Source: Himantopus leucocephalus
Lineage: Eukaryota; Chordata; Aves; Charadriiformes; Recurvirostridae
Direction: 5' to 3'
Length of the DNA stretch: 64,000 nt
Assembly (NCBI GenBank): GCA_003993805.1
Contig: RSEF01000004.1
Coordinates: forward strand, 78,660,206-78,724,205
Of the stretch, positions 34,986 to 48,283 are shown piece after piece. The stretch's first letter is position 1. Each line of letters starts with the position of its first letter. Both the position numbers and the translations under genes were made by a program. The notes beneath the pieces are model-generated. The model ran no database searches. It saw nothing but the letters and a program-made list of their open reading frames with translations, and was not told the origin of the DNA.

Positions 34986-37900
34986 CCAATGATTTCACCT
35001 TTACCACAGTCAATTTTCATGCAGTCTCAGTGGTTTTTGCATTATTTTTTTTTTTAAATACATTACTCTGGTCCTTTAAAGAACAAAATTTTCTATATAT
35101 ATAAAGAATATATATATGTGAAGAAAAGCAAACAAAAAGTATGTGTTTCATACAATTCCATCTTCAGAGTTCACTATTCCAACTTCAACAGCCTATGCAA
35201 GAATAACCATACATAATTTGCCATGTGAAGAGTGTGCATTTAACATCTATATATGAGATGTAGAGTTGACCTATTTGTAAATGGGCTAAATATGATTAAG
35301 AATGAGAAAGAATTGTTTGAATAGAGCCAGCAAAGCAGGTTAGAATATTTTAATTAAACTTTTTTCCACTTTTTTTTTTTAACCTTCATAAAAAATTAAT
35401 ATTAACTGTCATCCTCATGTTTTGTCAAGTCATTCTTTAGCCCCCAACCTCCCTCTGGAAACAACAGATATAGAATATACTGATGTTCTTCAAAGTCAAT
35501 TTTCTCACCAAAAAGCAGTTTCCTAGTTGAATTGTGGCTGGTCACTCTCAATGCTCTACAACCTTCCTTGCCCTTCTGCAATTCACTTAAAATGCTTTGA
35601 CATTGTACATTTGCAGTCAAACAAGTGGAAGAAATGCTAGATATTTATCTTATCCGGGTGTATGACAGAGTAAAGACAAGGCTAAACTAGCATGTTGGTA
35701 AGATGTACAGGTGTTGTATCCTGGCAAATAATGCTTTAAGAGCAGAGATGAGAAGTGTTTATAAAGATGAGTAAAAAAACAACATATAGTTGACTTCTTA
35801 AATACCCAAGCATGAACAAGCAGAAGTTACTCCCCATTACATGGGTATAAAACTCAAATTGCCTATGTGATTCCCAAGATTTTGAAAAGAAAATAAGCGT
35901 ATAATGGTAAATCAAGCTTACCAATAAACATTGCTCTTTAGAAACTGCAACTGAAGCAAGTAATATTTGTTGAATATAGTCTGTGTTCTGTGAGCCTCCA
36001 TACTGGTTTCACTAATGTATTACACAATTCACTATTTTTCACTTCAAACACTGCAATCTCTTCCCAAAATACTGTTCTCATGAAATCATGTGAGTTTACC
36101 CATGTGAGTTTCACAAAAAAAGATATGATCAAAAGTCAGAAGTACTCTCACTGGATGCACACTCAATGAAATGCAGTGGACTGCTGAAGGTCTTGTAGAT
36201 TCTGCTCCCACCTCAATGTCTCCTACTGTTTCTTCCTAATTCTTATTTAGCTTTATCCAAGACACCTTTGTAGCTTATAACAATTCAATGACTCAATTTA
36301 TTATTTCCTCCTTTCAGTTCTGTCGTACCTTTAAGTAGTCCTTGATTTGATTTCAGATATTCAACTTCATATCCAAAAGCCTGAATTAATTTATTATTTT
36401 AGTGTTGATAACAATGACTCTGTACTCAGAAATTATGTATGTAAAATAATAAAATGTATCTTGGTTTCTTAAGCTAGCACTTTAGATACTTTTAAATAGA
36501 TGTGGAATGGCCCATCTGGCAGGCAACAGAAGTCTTTCCTGGAGGAGGCACTACATAATGCTTTTTTTATTACCTACTGATGACCAAATGCACACTGCTT
36601 TAAACAGTATTCATTTCCAGTAAAATATCATTTGGGTGTAGGGTACTAACATATGGATCTTTTATGCAACACTCTTAGACAAGGACAAAATGATACAAAA
36701 ACCTTAGCACTTTCAGACATATGAACTTCCCTTTTTAGTATTTGTATAGGTATAAGGCAGTTGTGTCCCATCCTAAACAGGTGCATTCCCATCTGTTATT
36801 TGTTACCAGGTTTGTGGAATCTACTTAACTCATCCAAATACTTTAACCCTGAGACATTTAGCCTGACAAAAATTGCTCATTTCAGCCATGATTGTTGAGC
36901 ATATATCTTTTAAACAAAAGGAAAAATAATACAGAACAATCCAGCAATTTAATGTAGAACACACGTATTTCACAAATTAATTCAAAGCTTCAATTTCTTT
37001 TTCTCTTCCAGTTTTTAAATCAGCCTGTATGCCTTGCCCTTGAGAAAAGTAACAATATAAGGACGTGCACCTCCAACAATGCTCCATGGCTTTGATGCTA
37101 ACAATCAGCCTTAATCAAACTGTATAATCTTAAAATAAACCCCAAACTTCACTGTTAGTTTCACCATGCTTTATAGATAAACTTGGGAGAACAATATGGG
37201 TGTATCTATGCCTATGTATCTCTCTCTGTTTTTTTACTTTTTCATTGCTCTTAAAATCCAAACATTATCAGGCCTGGAAAGGCTCTGCTTTGTGTTCTGG
37301 AAAATTTATGAAGAACAGCATAACAAATCACTAATTGGTATCAGAATTCAAAGCCTAGTTTGAAGAACCTAAGGAGATCCATACATTTGGGAGTGGATTT
37401 AGTTTTCTCACTACCATAACTACTAAATGTTTCAGCTTTACTCTATTTAATTGAATATGCTCCAAATCTTTTTGCTTTCAAATATTTTGAGACTTTCTTC
37501 ACAGAAAGAAACATTAGCTATGCTACAACATCTACCTTGTCACACTGCAGAGAAGACACACATGAAACAAATCAAACCACTAATATTCAGCTATGCAGGT
37601 GGGTTTTTTTATATTGCTTTTTGTTGTGCTTCTCTCACTCTTCACTGCACATTTTCTGTGTGCCTCACAACTCCCTACGGAGGGTGAACTGATTGCAAAA
37701 GTACCGATAGTCAAGTTCTTTGTTTAGGGCTTTGTTGTGTTGGTTTAGTTTGGTTTGGTTTTTAACCCAGAAAATGTCTGTTATTTTTCACTAGACTATA
37801 AGCATTCACACTTTTCAGATGAATTTGACATAGTTTTCCAAAGGCTTGGATTTCTCAAACTATTATTAACTTTAGTAAATCTTTCTAGAGTGGGAGGAAA

Positions 37901-39157
37901 CTTTCTGGTAACAGTCGCAAATGAGTAAAACTCATAGTCGCGTTACTTTGATGAGCAAATGAACTCCAGCTGAAATCAGAATGTTCTCTTGTAAATGGGA
38001 TGCATAAACTGTTGCAAATTCAGGGGGTGTAAGCACCACTGACTTTAACAAGCCCAGGAGCAGCAGGAGATTCCCTAGTATCTCTCCACAAGTTGGAATA
38101 ATCACACAGTACTCATTTTAGAAGCTGAATTTGCTAAATAGAAGCTGTTTTGGTCATTAGACCTTGAGTTTAAAGTACAGAGTCCCTGTAAGACCATCAG
38201 AAGCAGCTAAAAGTACTCTGCATGACCTAGAAATACATGTAAGATGAATTATCTCACGTATCAGTGAAGAACAACCATTATATATCAGCCTCAAAAATAC
38301 ATTACAAGGGTACATGTTCTACTTAAATTTTGATCAAAGAGTTAAACTGAATAAAATAATTATTCCTTCTTGTCCTTCAGCTGGCGTTTTCTTACAACCA
38401 TTTCTCTCTCCTGCTCCCTGTGAAAATGAAACAAAAGACACCTCCCCCTCCCCATAAGCCTGTGTGGAAAACTATATCAATTAAATAATAAATGAATTCT
38501 GCAGTCAAATCATAATTATATATGACTAATCTTTCTGCCGCATACTATCACCAACAATGATGAACAACCCTAAATATGCAGATGGTCTGTTTTTTGGTGA
38601 ACAAAACACCACGAGCTCATATCTTATTTTTCTCCTTGTTCCTTTACCTTCTTCCTTTCCAGTCTCTTCCCATCCCAGGAAATCTTCCCTCCCTAGTAGT
38701 CAGCAGTCAATCTTGACTACTTCCACACAAAAAGTATGCAAGTGTAAAACCAGAAAGAAAAAAAAGAAAAACTATAATGGCCAAAAAGCATATGTAATTG
38801 TTTTGGGAAACAACAATAGTAAATCAATAGTATTTTTATATGAAAACTAAGTAAAGGACCCTCTCCAGCACTGACTTGGTGCTCCCATCTTTCTAAAAGA
38901 CATCTCGTTGGCACTTTGCATCCTCCTCTTGTATATTGTACTGGTACTTCAGTGTCCATCCTTTGATATGCTTTGAAAACCAATCCTGCAAAGCCAATCC
39001 TGAGTAAAAATTACCATTTCTTAAATAAGGTGTTTCTGTATCCCACTGTTATTTGCCATCATTCAACCTTCACATCTTTGCTCTGAAACAGATAAAGTGA
39101 ACAAGAATCTCCCTTTTCCTCCATGAACATTACTCCCTCTATGAACATTAATTGTGA

Positions 39158-39246
39158 ACATGCATACACAGTCATATATATGCATGCTGTGTGACAGTAT
39201 GCATATGTATGTGTATGTATGTACACATATGTATGCATACACACAA
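39158..39246. repeat. Alternating purine-pyrimidine tract (TATG/CATA-rich)
   Basis: TATG, CATA and ACAC words dominate about 90 bp (GTATGTGTATGTATGTACAC and similar). It is a degenerate microsatellite, and alternating purine-pyrimidine DNA of this kind can adopt Z-like structure. The open frames through it (39154-39525 plus, 39059-39314 minus) are partly products of this repeat. Confidence 0.8.
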
Positions 39247-39304
39247 CAGGTACAGTCATTATGCAGAGACTCAGTTTCTCCTGACACCCATAACGTTGGG
39301 GCTA

Positions 39305-39538
39305 TACCTTGCAATGGTTCGTTCCCTGGCAGTCCTCCAGGGCAAAGGAATGCAGGAAGCCTGGATGTTTTTCAAGGAGGAGGTCTTAAAGGCACNNNNN
39401 NNNNNNNNNNNNNNNNNNNNNNNNNNNNNNNNNNNNNNNNNNNNNNNNNNNNNNNNNNNNNNNNNNNNNNNNNNNNNNNNNNNNNNNNNNNNNNNAGGTC
39501 CCTTCCAACCTCAACAATTCTATGATTCTATGATTTTT
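39305..39538 (+). mobile_element. CR1 LINE (plus): ORF2 internal piece, 100-N gap, then 3' tail
   Basis: Before the gap, the plus strand encodes SLAVLQGKGMQEAWMFFKEE followed by VLKA. This resembles the CR1 ORF2 region between endonuclease and reverse transcriptase, where a conserved EAWxxFKxEILKA-type segment occurs. After the gap comes the extreme 3' end: AGGTCCCTTCCAACCTCAAC with an ATTCTATGATTCTATGA octamer tail ending at about 39538. The whole reverse-transcriptase domain and most of the 3' UTR, roughly 2 kb in a full element, would lie between these pieces. Either the gap hides it or an old internal deletion coincides with the gap. Confidence 0.85.
39396..39495. other. Assembly gap (100 N)
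   Basis: Exactly 100 Ns between a CR1 ORF2 segment and a CR1 3' tail in the same orientation. The true length is probably larger. Confidence 0.99.
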
Positions 39539-42088
39539 GCAGCATCTCATTGAAGAACTTGAAGCTAAGCCATGGTGATGGACCTGGGGTGCCTTCCTAA
39601 TTCATCTGTGCCAAGTTCTTTTGGTTGGTGGAGACTCCCTCACACACATTAAGAGGAGGAGGAAACCCAAGATCAAATGCATTTGGCCTTACCTGTTCCC
39701 CATTTCTTCAGTACTGTCCACTTTCACTTCTCAGTTATGCAACTGGTAAGGTTATAATGATTTGGGTTTTTCCCTTCAGATCATGGTGTTCAGTCAAAAA
39801 AAGAGATAATTTTACCATGTTTCTCCAACATGATTTTAAAAGAATTTTAATTAAAAAGAACAAAATGCCCCAGAGACAGCAAGAATCTGAGGAGAGGATA
39901 TGAATACACATTAAGGAAAGCTCCTTGCCCGTGTTGTATTTCCTTCAGTTCACCAGTAGATGGAAGCAGAGAAGCTCTTCCCCCATGATCTGCAGATAAC
40001 GGAGATGTCTAGTTTTCCTTTTAAGCAAATCCTCATCGAACAGTTGAATGGGTGAAAAATATTGAGACACTGTATTTCCATTTTGATTCCTATATGATAC
40101 AAAGTTATATGGCATTACGCAGAAGAAAAGGTACTTTTCTATTTGAATAGGAATATTTTCTTCTGGAGCATATTCAGTATTTTAAAAAATTCAATATTCA
40201 TCACTCCATGTACTTACAGTACTAAAAATAAACGCTTACAATTAATCACAGTTATAAGTAAATCCCAAATCAGATATGGAGTATTGCTGGATGACATTAG
40301 TAGGATCAGGTTTTATTTCATGTGCTGGTGCAGTGACCCTATCCATTATGTGGAGTAAAACCAAATTCTCCTTTGTGGGGCATTCAGTCAGCACACAAAC
40401 AAATACGGACTAAATTTTCATGTCCAAATGGCAAAAAAATAGCATACAAAATCAGAACAACCATGCAGCACATCTGCAACATTAATAAAATCAACTTCTT
40501 GCAGACTAAAAGTTTCACCTGGTCTGCTGAAATCCAGAGAAAACTTCTAGGGAATCTAAGTTATCAAGTTCCTGTCAAGAAATAAATTCCACAGAGAAGT
40601 TTCCTCATCCTCTGTTTCTTTGAATATTCAGGACACCGTCTGCATTTATTGCAGTTATGGTATTAAGGAATTTTTACATACAGATGAACAGGTTGAACAT
40701 GCCGGTATAATGGAAAACACTGATGGAATAGTATTACCCACTTCCTTTCAGAGGAATATTATCCATTCAGTTTTCTGAAAGATACCATCTAAGTCAAAGA
40801 TGTTGCCAAAATGTGAACTACATTATAGGTTAATAGCATCCTCTGTTTTATTTTTGTTCCTCTATTTCAAAATACATGCTTCTAATGCTAGCTTTCAACT
40901 GCCTGGTATTTGGCTTTGTTGTTAGTACAACATTAAGATGAATAAGTAAAGTCTTCACCCCCGTTGGAGTTGTTATTCCTGCCCATCTGGGAACAGAGTA
41001 AACAATATATAAGTACACTGATTTATAGAATTAAAGCCCTTTTTGAAAGCAGAAGAGCTAGAGACTTTACTTTGTTTAACGGAAGCTCACATTTTGCAGA
41101 ACTCTGCAAAATATGGAGAAAGAACCTCAGGGATTTCAGGTTGCCTTAATGTGCAGTGAATCAGTGCTGTAACTCATATTAACTCTAATATATTGTGCAT
41201 CACTGAGAGAAGAGAGTCCTAAATTCTGGGCAGATGTGAATATTTTGTGCTGGCCTTTCTCATATGTCAGGACACAGCATTATCCATTGGGCCAGGTCGT
41301 AACTGCCTAATTCTCTAAGGCTTTATGCCTTCATGTAGTATCTCAGCACCTTCTGCATAAAATCAATTGCATTAATAATTGCGTGTAGTTCCAGTGGGTA
41401 AAAATACTGCTTACTTTTTAAAAGACACTGTCTAGCAATATGAACCTATGGAGGGAGGAAATAAATGGATAATTTATTATGAGAATTTTTAGTTGGCAGT
41501 CATTTACACAGGTTTCGGCAATTTTATTTTGCTAATATGAAGCTAGTATAAATCTTTTATTTGAACTATATTAAACAAAATCCAGTATGTGCCTCCTTTT
41601 CTAAAACTGAGAGATTCACTGAGTCATAACAAGACCAAAAGAACTGTAGGATATTTTTATGTCTTCATGCTTGTGTCCATGCCATCAACTGATGAGGTTT
41701 AAGTACTTGTTCTAAGTTTGCTGTCTTTTTGCTATTTAAGGAGTCAGGGTTGATACTTGAATTCAGACAACAGACGAAGCCTCCAAGGTGATGCATTTTC
41801 CATTCAAAGACTTCTTCTGTTGGAACAACACAAGAAGAGAAACATAAATTTTCCTTAATCATCCTGAGATAGTAGTTTGCAGCTCCTGCAAAACATGATT
41901 TCTGAAGTGAGCGCAAAAGTGAGGCTGCCTTCAGATTCTTAAGTAACTGGTCATACAATCATAGATATTATTCACATATTTCCACTGACATTATGTTAAA
42001 CAAAGTAAATAAAGCCACGTAGTCATTTCAAAAAGAGAATGTGAAATATAGAAACAAACTGTGAGAAGTTTTGTGATCAGCAATTTCT
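39539..42088. other. AT-rich unique sequence, no gene seen
   Basis: No gene or repeat family was recognised. Short frames (40143-40358, 40373-40585 plus; 41665-41958 minus) have no motif. Confidence 0.55.
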
Positions 42089-42199
42089 CCAAGCTTATTT
42101 TAAGAAATATAATTCTTGGGTCATAATGAATGTCCTTATGTTTATTTTTCCAAGCTTATTTTCAGAAATATTGTTCTTGAATCACAATGAATGGCCCTG
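42089..42199. repeat. Diverged tandem duplication, 61-bp period
   Basis: The block starting CCAAGCTTATTTTAAGAAAT at 42089 recurs from 42150 as CCAAGCTTATTTTCAGAAAT. Matching text (ATTCTTGGGTCATAATGAAT against GTTCTTGAATCACAATGAAT) continues in register. Mismatches throughout show that the duplication is genuine and old, not an assembly error. Confidence 0.88.
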
Positions 42200-45100
42200 A
42201 TACATGTTGGAAATAAGTGGTTATTCTTCATGATTTTTTCTATCACTCCCTGAGCATGAATTAATACTGACAACTTTGATTTATGGATAGATATATTCTT
42301 CTGTACTTTTCTAGTTAAAAAGAGTATTATTTAACAGAATAATGTCTTTTTGATGACTTTAGAACTTTCTGAAAAGTATTTGTTCTCAAAATCTTTTAGT
42401 CACAGTTCTTCATATGGGAATTGAGCAAATAGTAGGACTTTCAGTTCGGTGGTAGAGAAAGGAAGGGAGGGGAAGGGAAGGGAGGGGAAGGGAAGGCAAG
42501 GGAAGGCAAGGCGAGGCAAGGCAAGGCAAGGCGAGGCGAGGCAAGGCAAGACAAGGCATCTTGGGCTTGAATTTGAGCTTCTACTCATTTGAATACACAG
42601 TAATCAACAACTTTATGAGAAGCAAGTACTTAGATTCCTGTTACAAGTTGTAAAATCTTAAATTGAAGTTCCCCTTTAATCATATTACCCCTGTTTGATA
42701 CTTTGTCAAATGAGCTCAAGGTTCTTTAAATATCAGAATGCCAAGATATCAAGTACAGATATAAAGGAAACACATATGGTGTGAAGTAGGAACTGGGCAT
42801 ATGGAAACCCTAATTAACCCAGGCAAGTGAAAAAGCAACAGCTGGAGAAACAGAAATAGGATCTGTACTGTTCCTTGGGAAACTGGGTTTCAAATCCAGT
42901 TGGATAAAGGAAGGACTTGGCCTAGGCTTCCCATTTCCATTAAGATACTCCTCAAAACTGCACCAGTAAATAAAAGTTGGTTGCCTCATTCTTATTTCTA
43001 TGAAACAAGTGTGAAATTTTGTTTTATGATTTCCATCAAAACTATTTTGCAGATTCAATCTGAATGCCTGGGTACTAGGTGATGACTAAAGCATCCAATT
43101 TTGATTCTGGGAAAAAACAAAAAGAAAAGGTCATATTGAACCACAATAAAGACACAAATGTAGTTGCAGTATCACTCCTAGTTACTATTCAAAATTTCAG
43201 AAACGTACCTAATTATGTCACCTACACATTTTCACAAATCCTTCTTAAACAGTTTTAATTCTGTAACAAATATGTTATTTGGGTAGTAAATTTAAAATAT
43301 TTAGGACATATTTTTCAGAAGTTTTTGCCCTATAAAAGCTGTAGTAGATTTGTCATCAACCTGCTGAAGTACTTAAATGTCAAGACTAAGTACTTTATCG
43401 ATATTTTTAATATACCTGTTTATATAATTTATTGTTTCTTCCAATTGCTTCTCACGTTTACAAATACATATATGCAATTTCTCATATCTATGTTATTAGG
43501 ACACTGTAAATACTGTACATGTACACATGACTAAACCTTTTTCACATATTTAAACGTACTATACAGGCTTCTGGGAGTCAATTATCCTTTTACTCTTTTT
43601 GAATTTTAATACAGTTGAGTATTGATATCAAAGGAATGTAAGGAAAGGTGTTACAAAGCATTTTAGTTACATAATCTAATAAAAACTCAGCATCCACTTT
43701 CTCCAGTATTTCTTAAGGCATGTTACCAAACCGACATATACCTGAACATAAATCCCACCCTTCAGACTTCCAGTTGTGTCATTTGATTATTAATTCCAAT
43801 TACCAATAAAATATTCAAAAGGGATAATAGAAAGTATTTTCAGTATGTATTTCTCCATGGTTGAATATACTACCGTTCTTAGAAAAAAGTTGTCCTCTGA
43901 AACTACCTTAATGAAAAGTAAGCAGTCCTTTATTTATTTAATTTTCAAAGCGCTTTTTTCTTCCTTTGAAGGTTTATATCCTTGTACCTTATTCTTACTT
44001 TTGAAAATATCCTCCTTTAATATATGGATGCATATGATTTGTCATTTCACTTTAGTACTACACTGAATCTTAGTAACTTTTCTATTTGTGTAAAAAACTT
44101 TCACAGTGACCATCTGAATTTGCTGCCTTTGTTCTTTCAAGTTCTTTCTTGTTTTAATTTGTTTTATTTTCAAGGAGGTATTTCTTGTCAAGATAGGGAA
44201 AAAAGGTGGAAATAACTGCCAGGATTATTTCAGCATAATAATAACTTGAAAATAACAGAATAAAATGAACCATATTTTATATTCAATGCAACTAAGAAAA
44301 TAATTTCAAGTAGCCAAATAGGCTATTTTTGTTTGCTTTCATGTTTTTTAAAATTATTAAAAATAAACTAAAAAAACCCCTACAAATATTGAAAAATAGT
44401 GTATTTTCTCTCTGATCCTTCTTCTTGCAGAGGGATACCTCTAGAAAAATTCTCTCATAAACAAGCATACACAAAATATATTTACAGAATGCACTATATC
44501 CATTGCATCCTTTTGGGCTCTTGCTTCTTTTTGGTAATGCAAGGAGCTCAGTAAGGATCTTTTTCCCACTGATTCCTGACATAGAAATATAATGTAGGCT
44601 CTGGAATGTAAATCAAGCAAAATTGATGTGCTGTGGAAGGCCTGAGGCCTGACCAAATTAACAGCACAGCTGGATCTTTTACAAGTTCTAAGAAAACTGG
44701 ATGACACATTGCATATGCACCATATCTTGATTCCCCCCTGGTAGGGCACAAGTAAACTCTGCAGCTCTTCACTGGATGCCTTCCAAGTTCAGAAGTGTAC
44801 TGGGGAGAGCCTAGTGGCACTGACAGAGGGAAGAATTTCTGGGTAGAAAAGCAGTACAAGGTAAGGCTAAGAGGTTTTCAGAGAATTCAAATGATTACTA
44901 AAGTATAGTATCACTGGGAAATGACAGCACTCCACTCTTAGGTCTCTCTGCTGAGAATGCACCAACATATTTTCTGCTTCTTTTTTTTTGCTTTTTTAGA
45001 GCACAGTTAATGACCATTTTGAATATTCAGAATAAATCACTGCTGAACCATTTGCAGAAAGGGATGGCAGAATGGTTTGAGCCTTTAGCTTGAAATATGC

Positions 45101-48100
45101 AGGCTCTGTAAATCAGATCATCAGTTCAGTCTCCTAGGGTAAATAAAAATTGCATTATGTAGTGGTGTCAAGAAATTCTTTCACATAGGATGGAGGTCCA
45201 AGAACTCTAAATTGACTAGGCATTCTACAACTGTTTTTTCTTCTGACAAAATTATTTTTCTCTAAGTATTTGCTCTCTGAATTTCTGATACTTATCTGAA
45301 ATCTTTATGCATATTGAAAATATCATATGATTTTGTAGAGCAGTATTAGTCCCTTTTATTTCAAGTTTTGGGTTTTTTTTCTGCTTTATATTTTACTAGA
45401 AAACTAAGACCAAGTCTTCACTTAAATAACATAGCAGCAGAGATTTTCAAACTGGTATTTTCATTATTAGTTTCTTGCCATAAGAGGGTCAACTCTGTAT
45501 ATACTTTTCTATGTAAGAACTTCTTCTTGAAGTATGTCAATGTGGTACTGATTTTTAGATGTTGTGTAAATGGCATCGATAAGTAACTGGGACAAAATAA
45601 TATAATTTTAAAACAATAACTGATTAAAGATAATATTCTCAATAATATACTCATTATTATTTTGTATAAATTCAAAACACTATTCTTCGTGTTCAGAAAC
45701 AATAAGTATTTCCATAATAAATACTCTAACAGTTTCAACATCTTTCAATACAAGTTAGAATGGGAAGAAATAAATGAGGGGTTTTTTTTCCTGGTTTAAG
45801 TTTTACTTTTGCTTTCTTCTCAGAAAACAGAAGAAATATTTTATACTGCTGCTTCTTTTGATGCTTGTATTGAATTTTGATGATATTTACAGCCTTGCAA
45901 TTTTCCTTGACAATAAGAAAGAAGGCAATGGGGTGGAAACTGGCTATATTATAAACATGATGCTCTTGGAATAAAGCTAATTTAACAGAAAACAGATAAT
46001 CCTTTCGCCATCAACATTAGTCTATTATCAGTGGACACTACAATGTTTCTGATGCAAGTATTGACTCCACCTAAAATCCAGAGAAGAGAATTAATCTTTC
46101 TGCCATTCACTTGTGCTCCCCTAAAAGGGAGAACCTAAAGATAATCACTGTCGGAAACTTATAAAACAGTATATAGTTAAAACAGAATAATAAATAATAC
46201 TAAAAAGCGAGCACTGCAAGCAAAGCCTTCAGCTTTTCAGAATCTCTGAAAGTTTCTAAGTACCACTGGAAACTCAACAGACTCTTTTATATACCCTCAA
46301 TCTCCTACTGATTTTCTTTCAAAGCCTCTTGTTTAATATTACTTTCTACCTTCTTCCCTTGCAGCCATAGAGTTCATCATTGCCTACATTTTTGAATGCT
46401 TGAAACTAATCTGACATTGTGAAATAAAAACTGAGGACTAATTAGACTGTCCAGATGATCTGACTGTATTACAGAGGTTATTACTGAGACAAAATGCTTG
46501 ATCAGAATCAGCCTTGGGGTGAAATATCCATTATATTATATGGAATAAAGTGTCTAGCATCACTTAATAGTTATCTGAGAAGGATTTTTTAAGAATGCCT
46601 TTATTTTTCTCTGACACAGTGGTGTTATCACCTAACCCCAAGCTACATTTAGCTATGTAGAATAATGTAAAGGATTTTCTGTTGGAATAACATCTGTTAA
46701 GGCCTAAGTTTATTATAACTTACATTGTCAGCTTAATTTAGGGTTCCTGGGGAAAAAAAATCAAAGCGTTAGCAAGGCTTCATGTGTTACAATGTATTGC
46801 TTTCCTTTAATTTACATCAGGTATTAATAAAACTAGCCAGTTACTTCTCCAGTGAAAACTGCAGATTGAAAAAGTACTTTCAGATATGTGAGACAATCAG
46901 AAGATAAATATTTGGATAACTATCAAACCGGCATTTGCATACATCTACTGTACACATGCACATATGTGCAGAAACATAAATATAGAAGCAGAACTTTCAT
47001 GCTTCTTCTTGCATAAACTTACATAGTAGAATCTGCAAATGGTAACTAAGAGAAAGAAAGGGAGCCTCAGTATGCCAAAACATAACTCAGTTCTGCAAGT
47101 TGTTAGGGAGGGTAATGAATGTTATGATTCATTGGCAATAAAATATAAGTAAGCCGGTTAAAATGTGGATTGGTACTATATAATTGCATCGTAAACTGTG
47201 TATTAGTGATTTTGACATACATCAACAGAATTAAGATCGGATGAAATGAAATGACATGTAAGTTTCTCTAAAGTCCACCAAATTTCTAATTTAAGTTAGA
47301 AAATACACCTATTATGTGTATTTGTTTCCTTTAATGCTCATTTAGAGGAGGAGTTTTATACATTTAGTAGTGGGGTTGATTCCAATAGACTTAATCAAGG
47401 CATATAATTTACACTCACGTTTCAATTCCTAGTGACCTAACATTCCTAAAGATACTGATTCACTTGCTGAAAAATAAGGATGTGAACGTCAAGCACCGTT
47501 TGAAACACTTTACAATACATAATATAGTGCCATGGGGCTACCAGAAACTACACAGGACTTGTAGGGGGCCCATATTCCTCTGGCTCAGCAGTTGGAGGGC
47601 TGCTAACATGCCCTTATTGCTAACATCCATCTCAGGAGACACGAGTGACCCATCTAAAAGCAATTGAATCAAGTCTACCGACTCTGGATTTTTTTTATAA
47701 TTAAAGAAGAGAGAAAAGTGCCTTTGAAGGTCTAAAGAGGAAAATTTTCCTCTTAATTTAGTTGCCAAATCCTAGCTAACAAATTTTCCTTTTAGAAGTA
47801 TTCAGAGACACATTCAGAGACTGCATCAGTACTTAGAAAGTCTGTAGACATAAATGTCTAAGTAATGCAGAGTGGATCTCAGCCTGTACATTTCCAAAGG
47901 AAGACCGTAAGCTTTATAACTTTTCATTTTCAATTGTTCCATTATTATCTCCAGTTGCAAAATAATTGGATGCACTTTTTTCTCTCTTAATAACCATTTT
48001 CCTCAAATAAAGAATTATTTTATAAAGTTTTATTTTGCTTTGAGCTGGAATTTTCTGCAGTCTCTTTGATATTGTATCTGTGCGAAAATCAGTAAATAAA

Positions 48101-48283
48101 ATGTCAACAACAATAAAGTAACAATAAATTTCTTTTGACAGATTTCAGAGCAGAATGTGATGTGTAAGCTTTAGCATTTTTTAGGTAGCCCCTGGAAAGA
48201 GTGTCAGAAAAATCTGCTTGAATAATTAATTAAGCTGTTCCAGAAAAGTACCATTTTGGTATTGTAGCGGATTGTGAATCTTT
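42200..48283. other. AT-rich unique sequence, no gene seen
   Basis: Apart from the pentanucleotide array at 42455-42559, no gene or repeat was recognised over 6 kb. Overlapping minus-strand frames at 44292-44859 are short, out of register with one another and without motifs. Confidence 0.5.
42455..42559. repeat. Pentanucleotide microsatellite changing from GGAAG to GGCAA/GGCGA
   Basis: The left part is pure purine (GGAAGGGAGGGGAAGGGAAG and similar). The right part is a five-base array of AAGGC and GAGGC units. The gradual change of unit along the array shows spread of variant units by slippage. The minus-strand frame across it (42400-42588, Pro/Leu/Ser/Cys-rich) is not a gene. Confidence 0.95.

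Larger units (their letters stand above)
32018..39284. other. Long AT-rich stretch, no gene seen
   Basis: No protein-coding or RNA gene was recognised over about 7 kb. Small points: a moderately GC-richer patch at 33470-33620 without a recognisable family, a possible old LTR-like piece at about 34770-34985, AT dinucleotide runs near 35092-35118, and a TATG/CATA alternating tract at 39158-39246. The open frame at 38557-38850 has a lysine-run C-terminus from simple sequence. Confidence 0.5.

Noticed and set aside
39154..39525. Open frames of 120-123 codons near the gap
   Set aside because: The N-terminal halves translate a TATG-type simple repeat and the rest is CR1 plus Ns; they are not a gene.
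42400..42588. Pro/Leu/Ser/Cys-rich minus-strand frame
   Set aside because: It is the reverse translation of the pentanucleotide array.
44292..44859. Three overlapping minus-strand frames of about 100 codons
   Set aside because: They are in different frames, share no recognisable family, and look like chance openings in AT-rich DNA.
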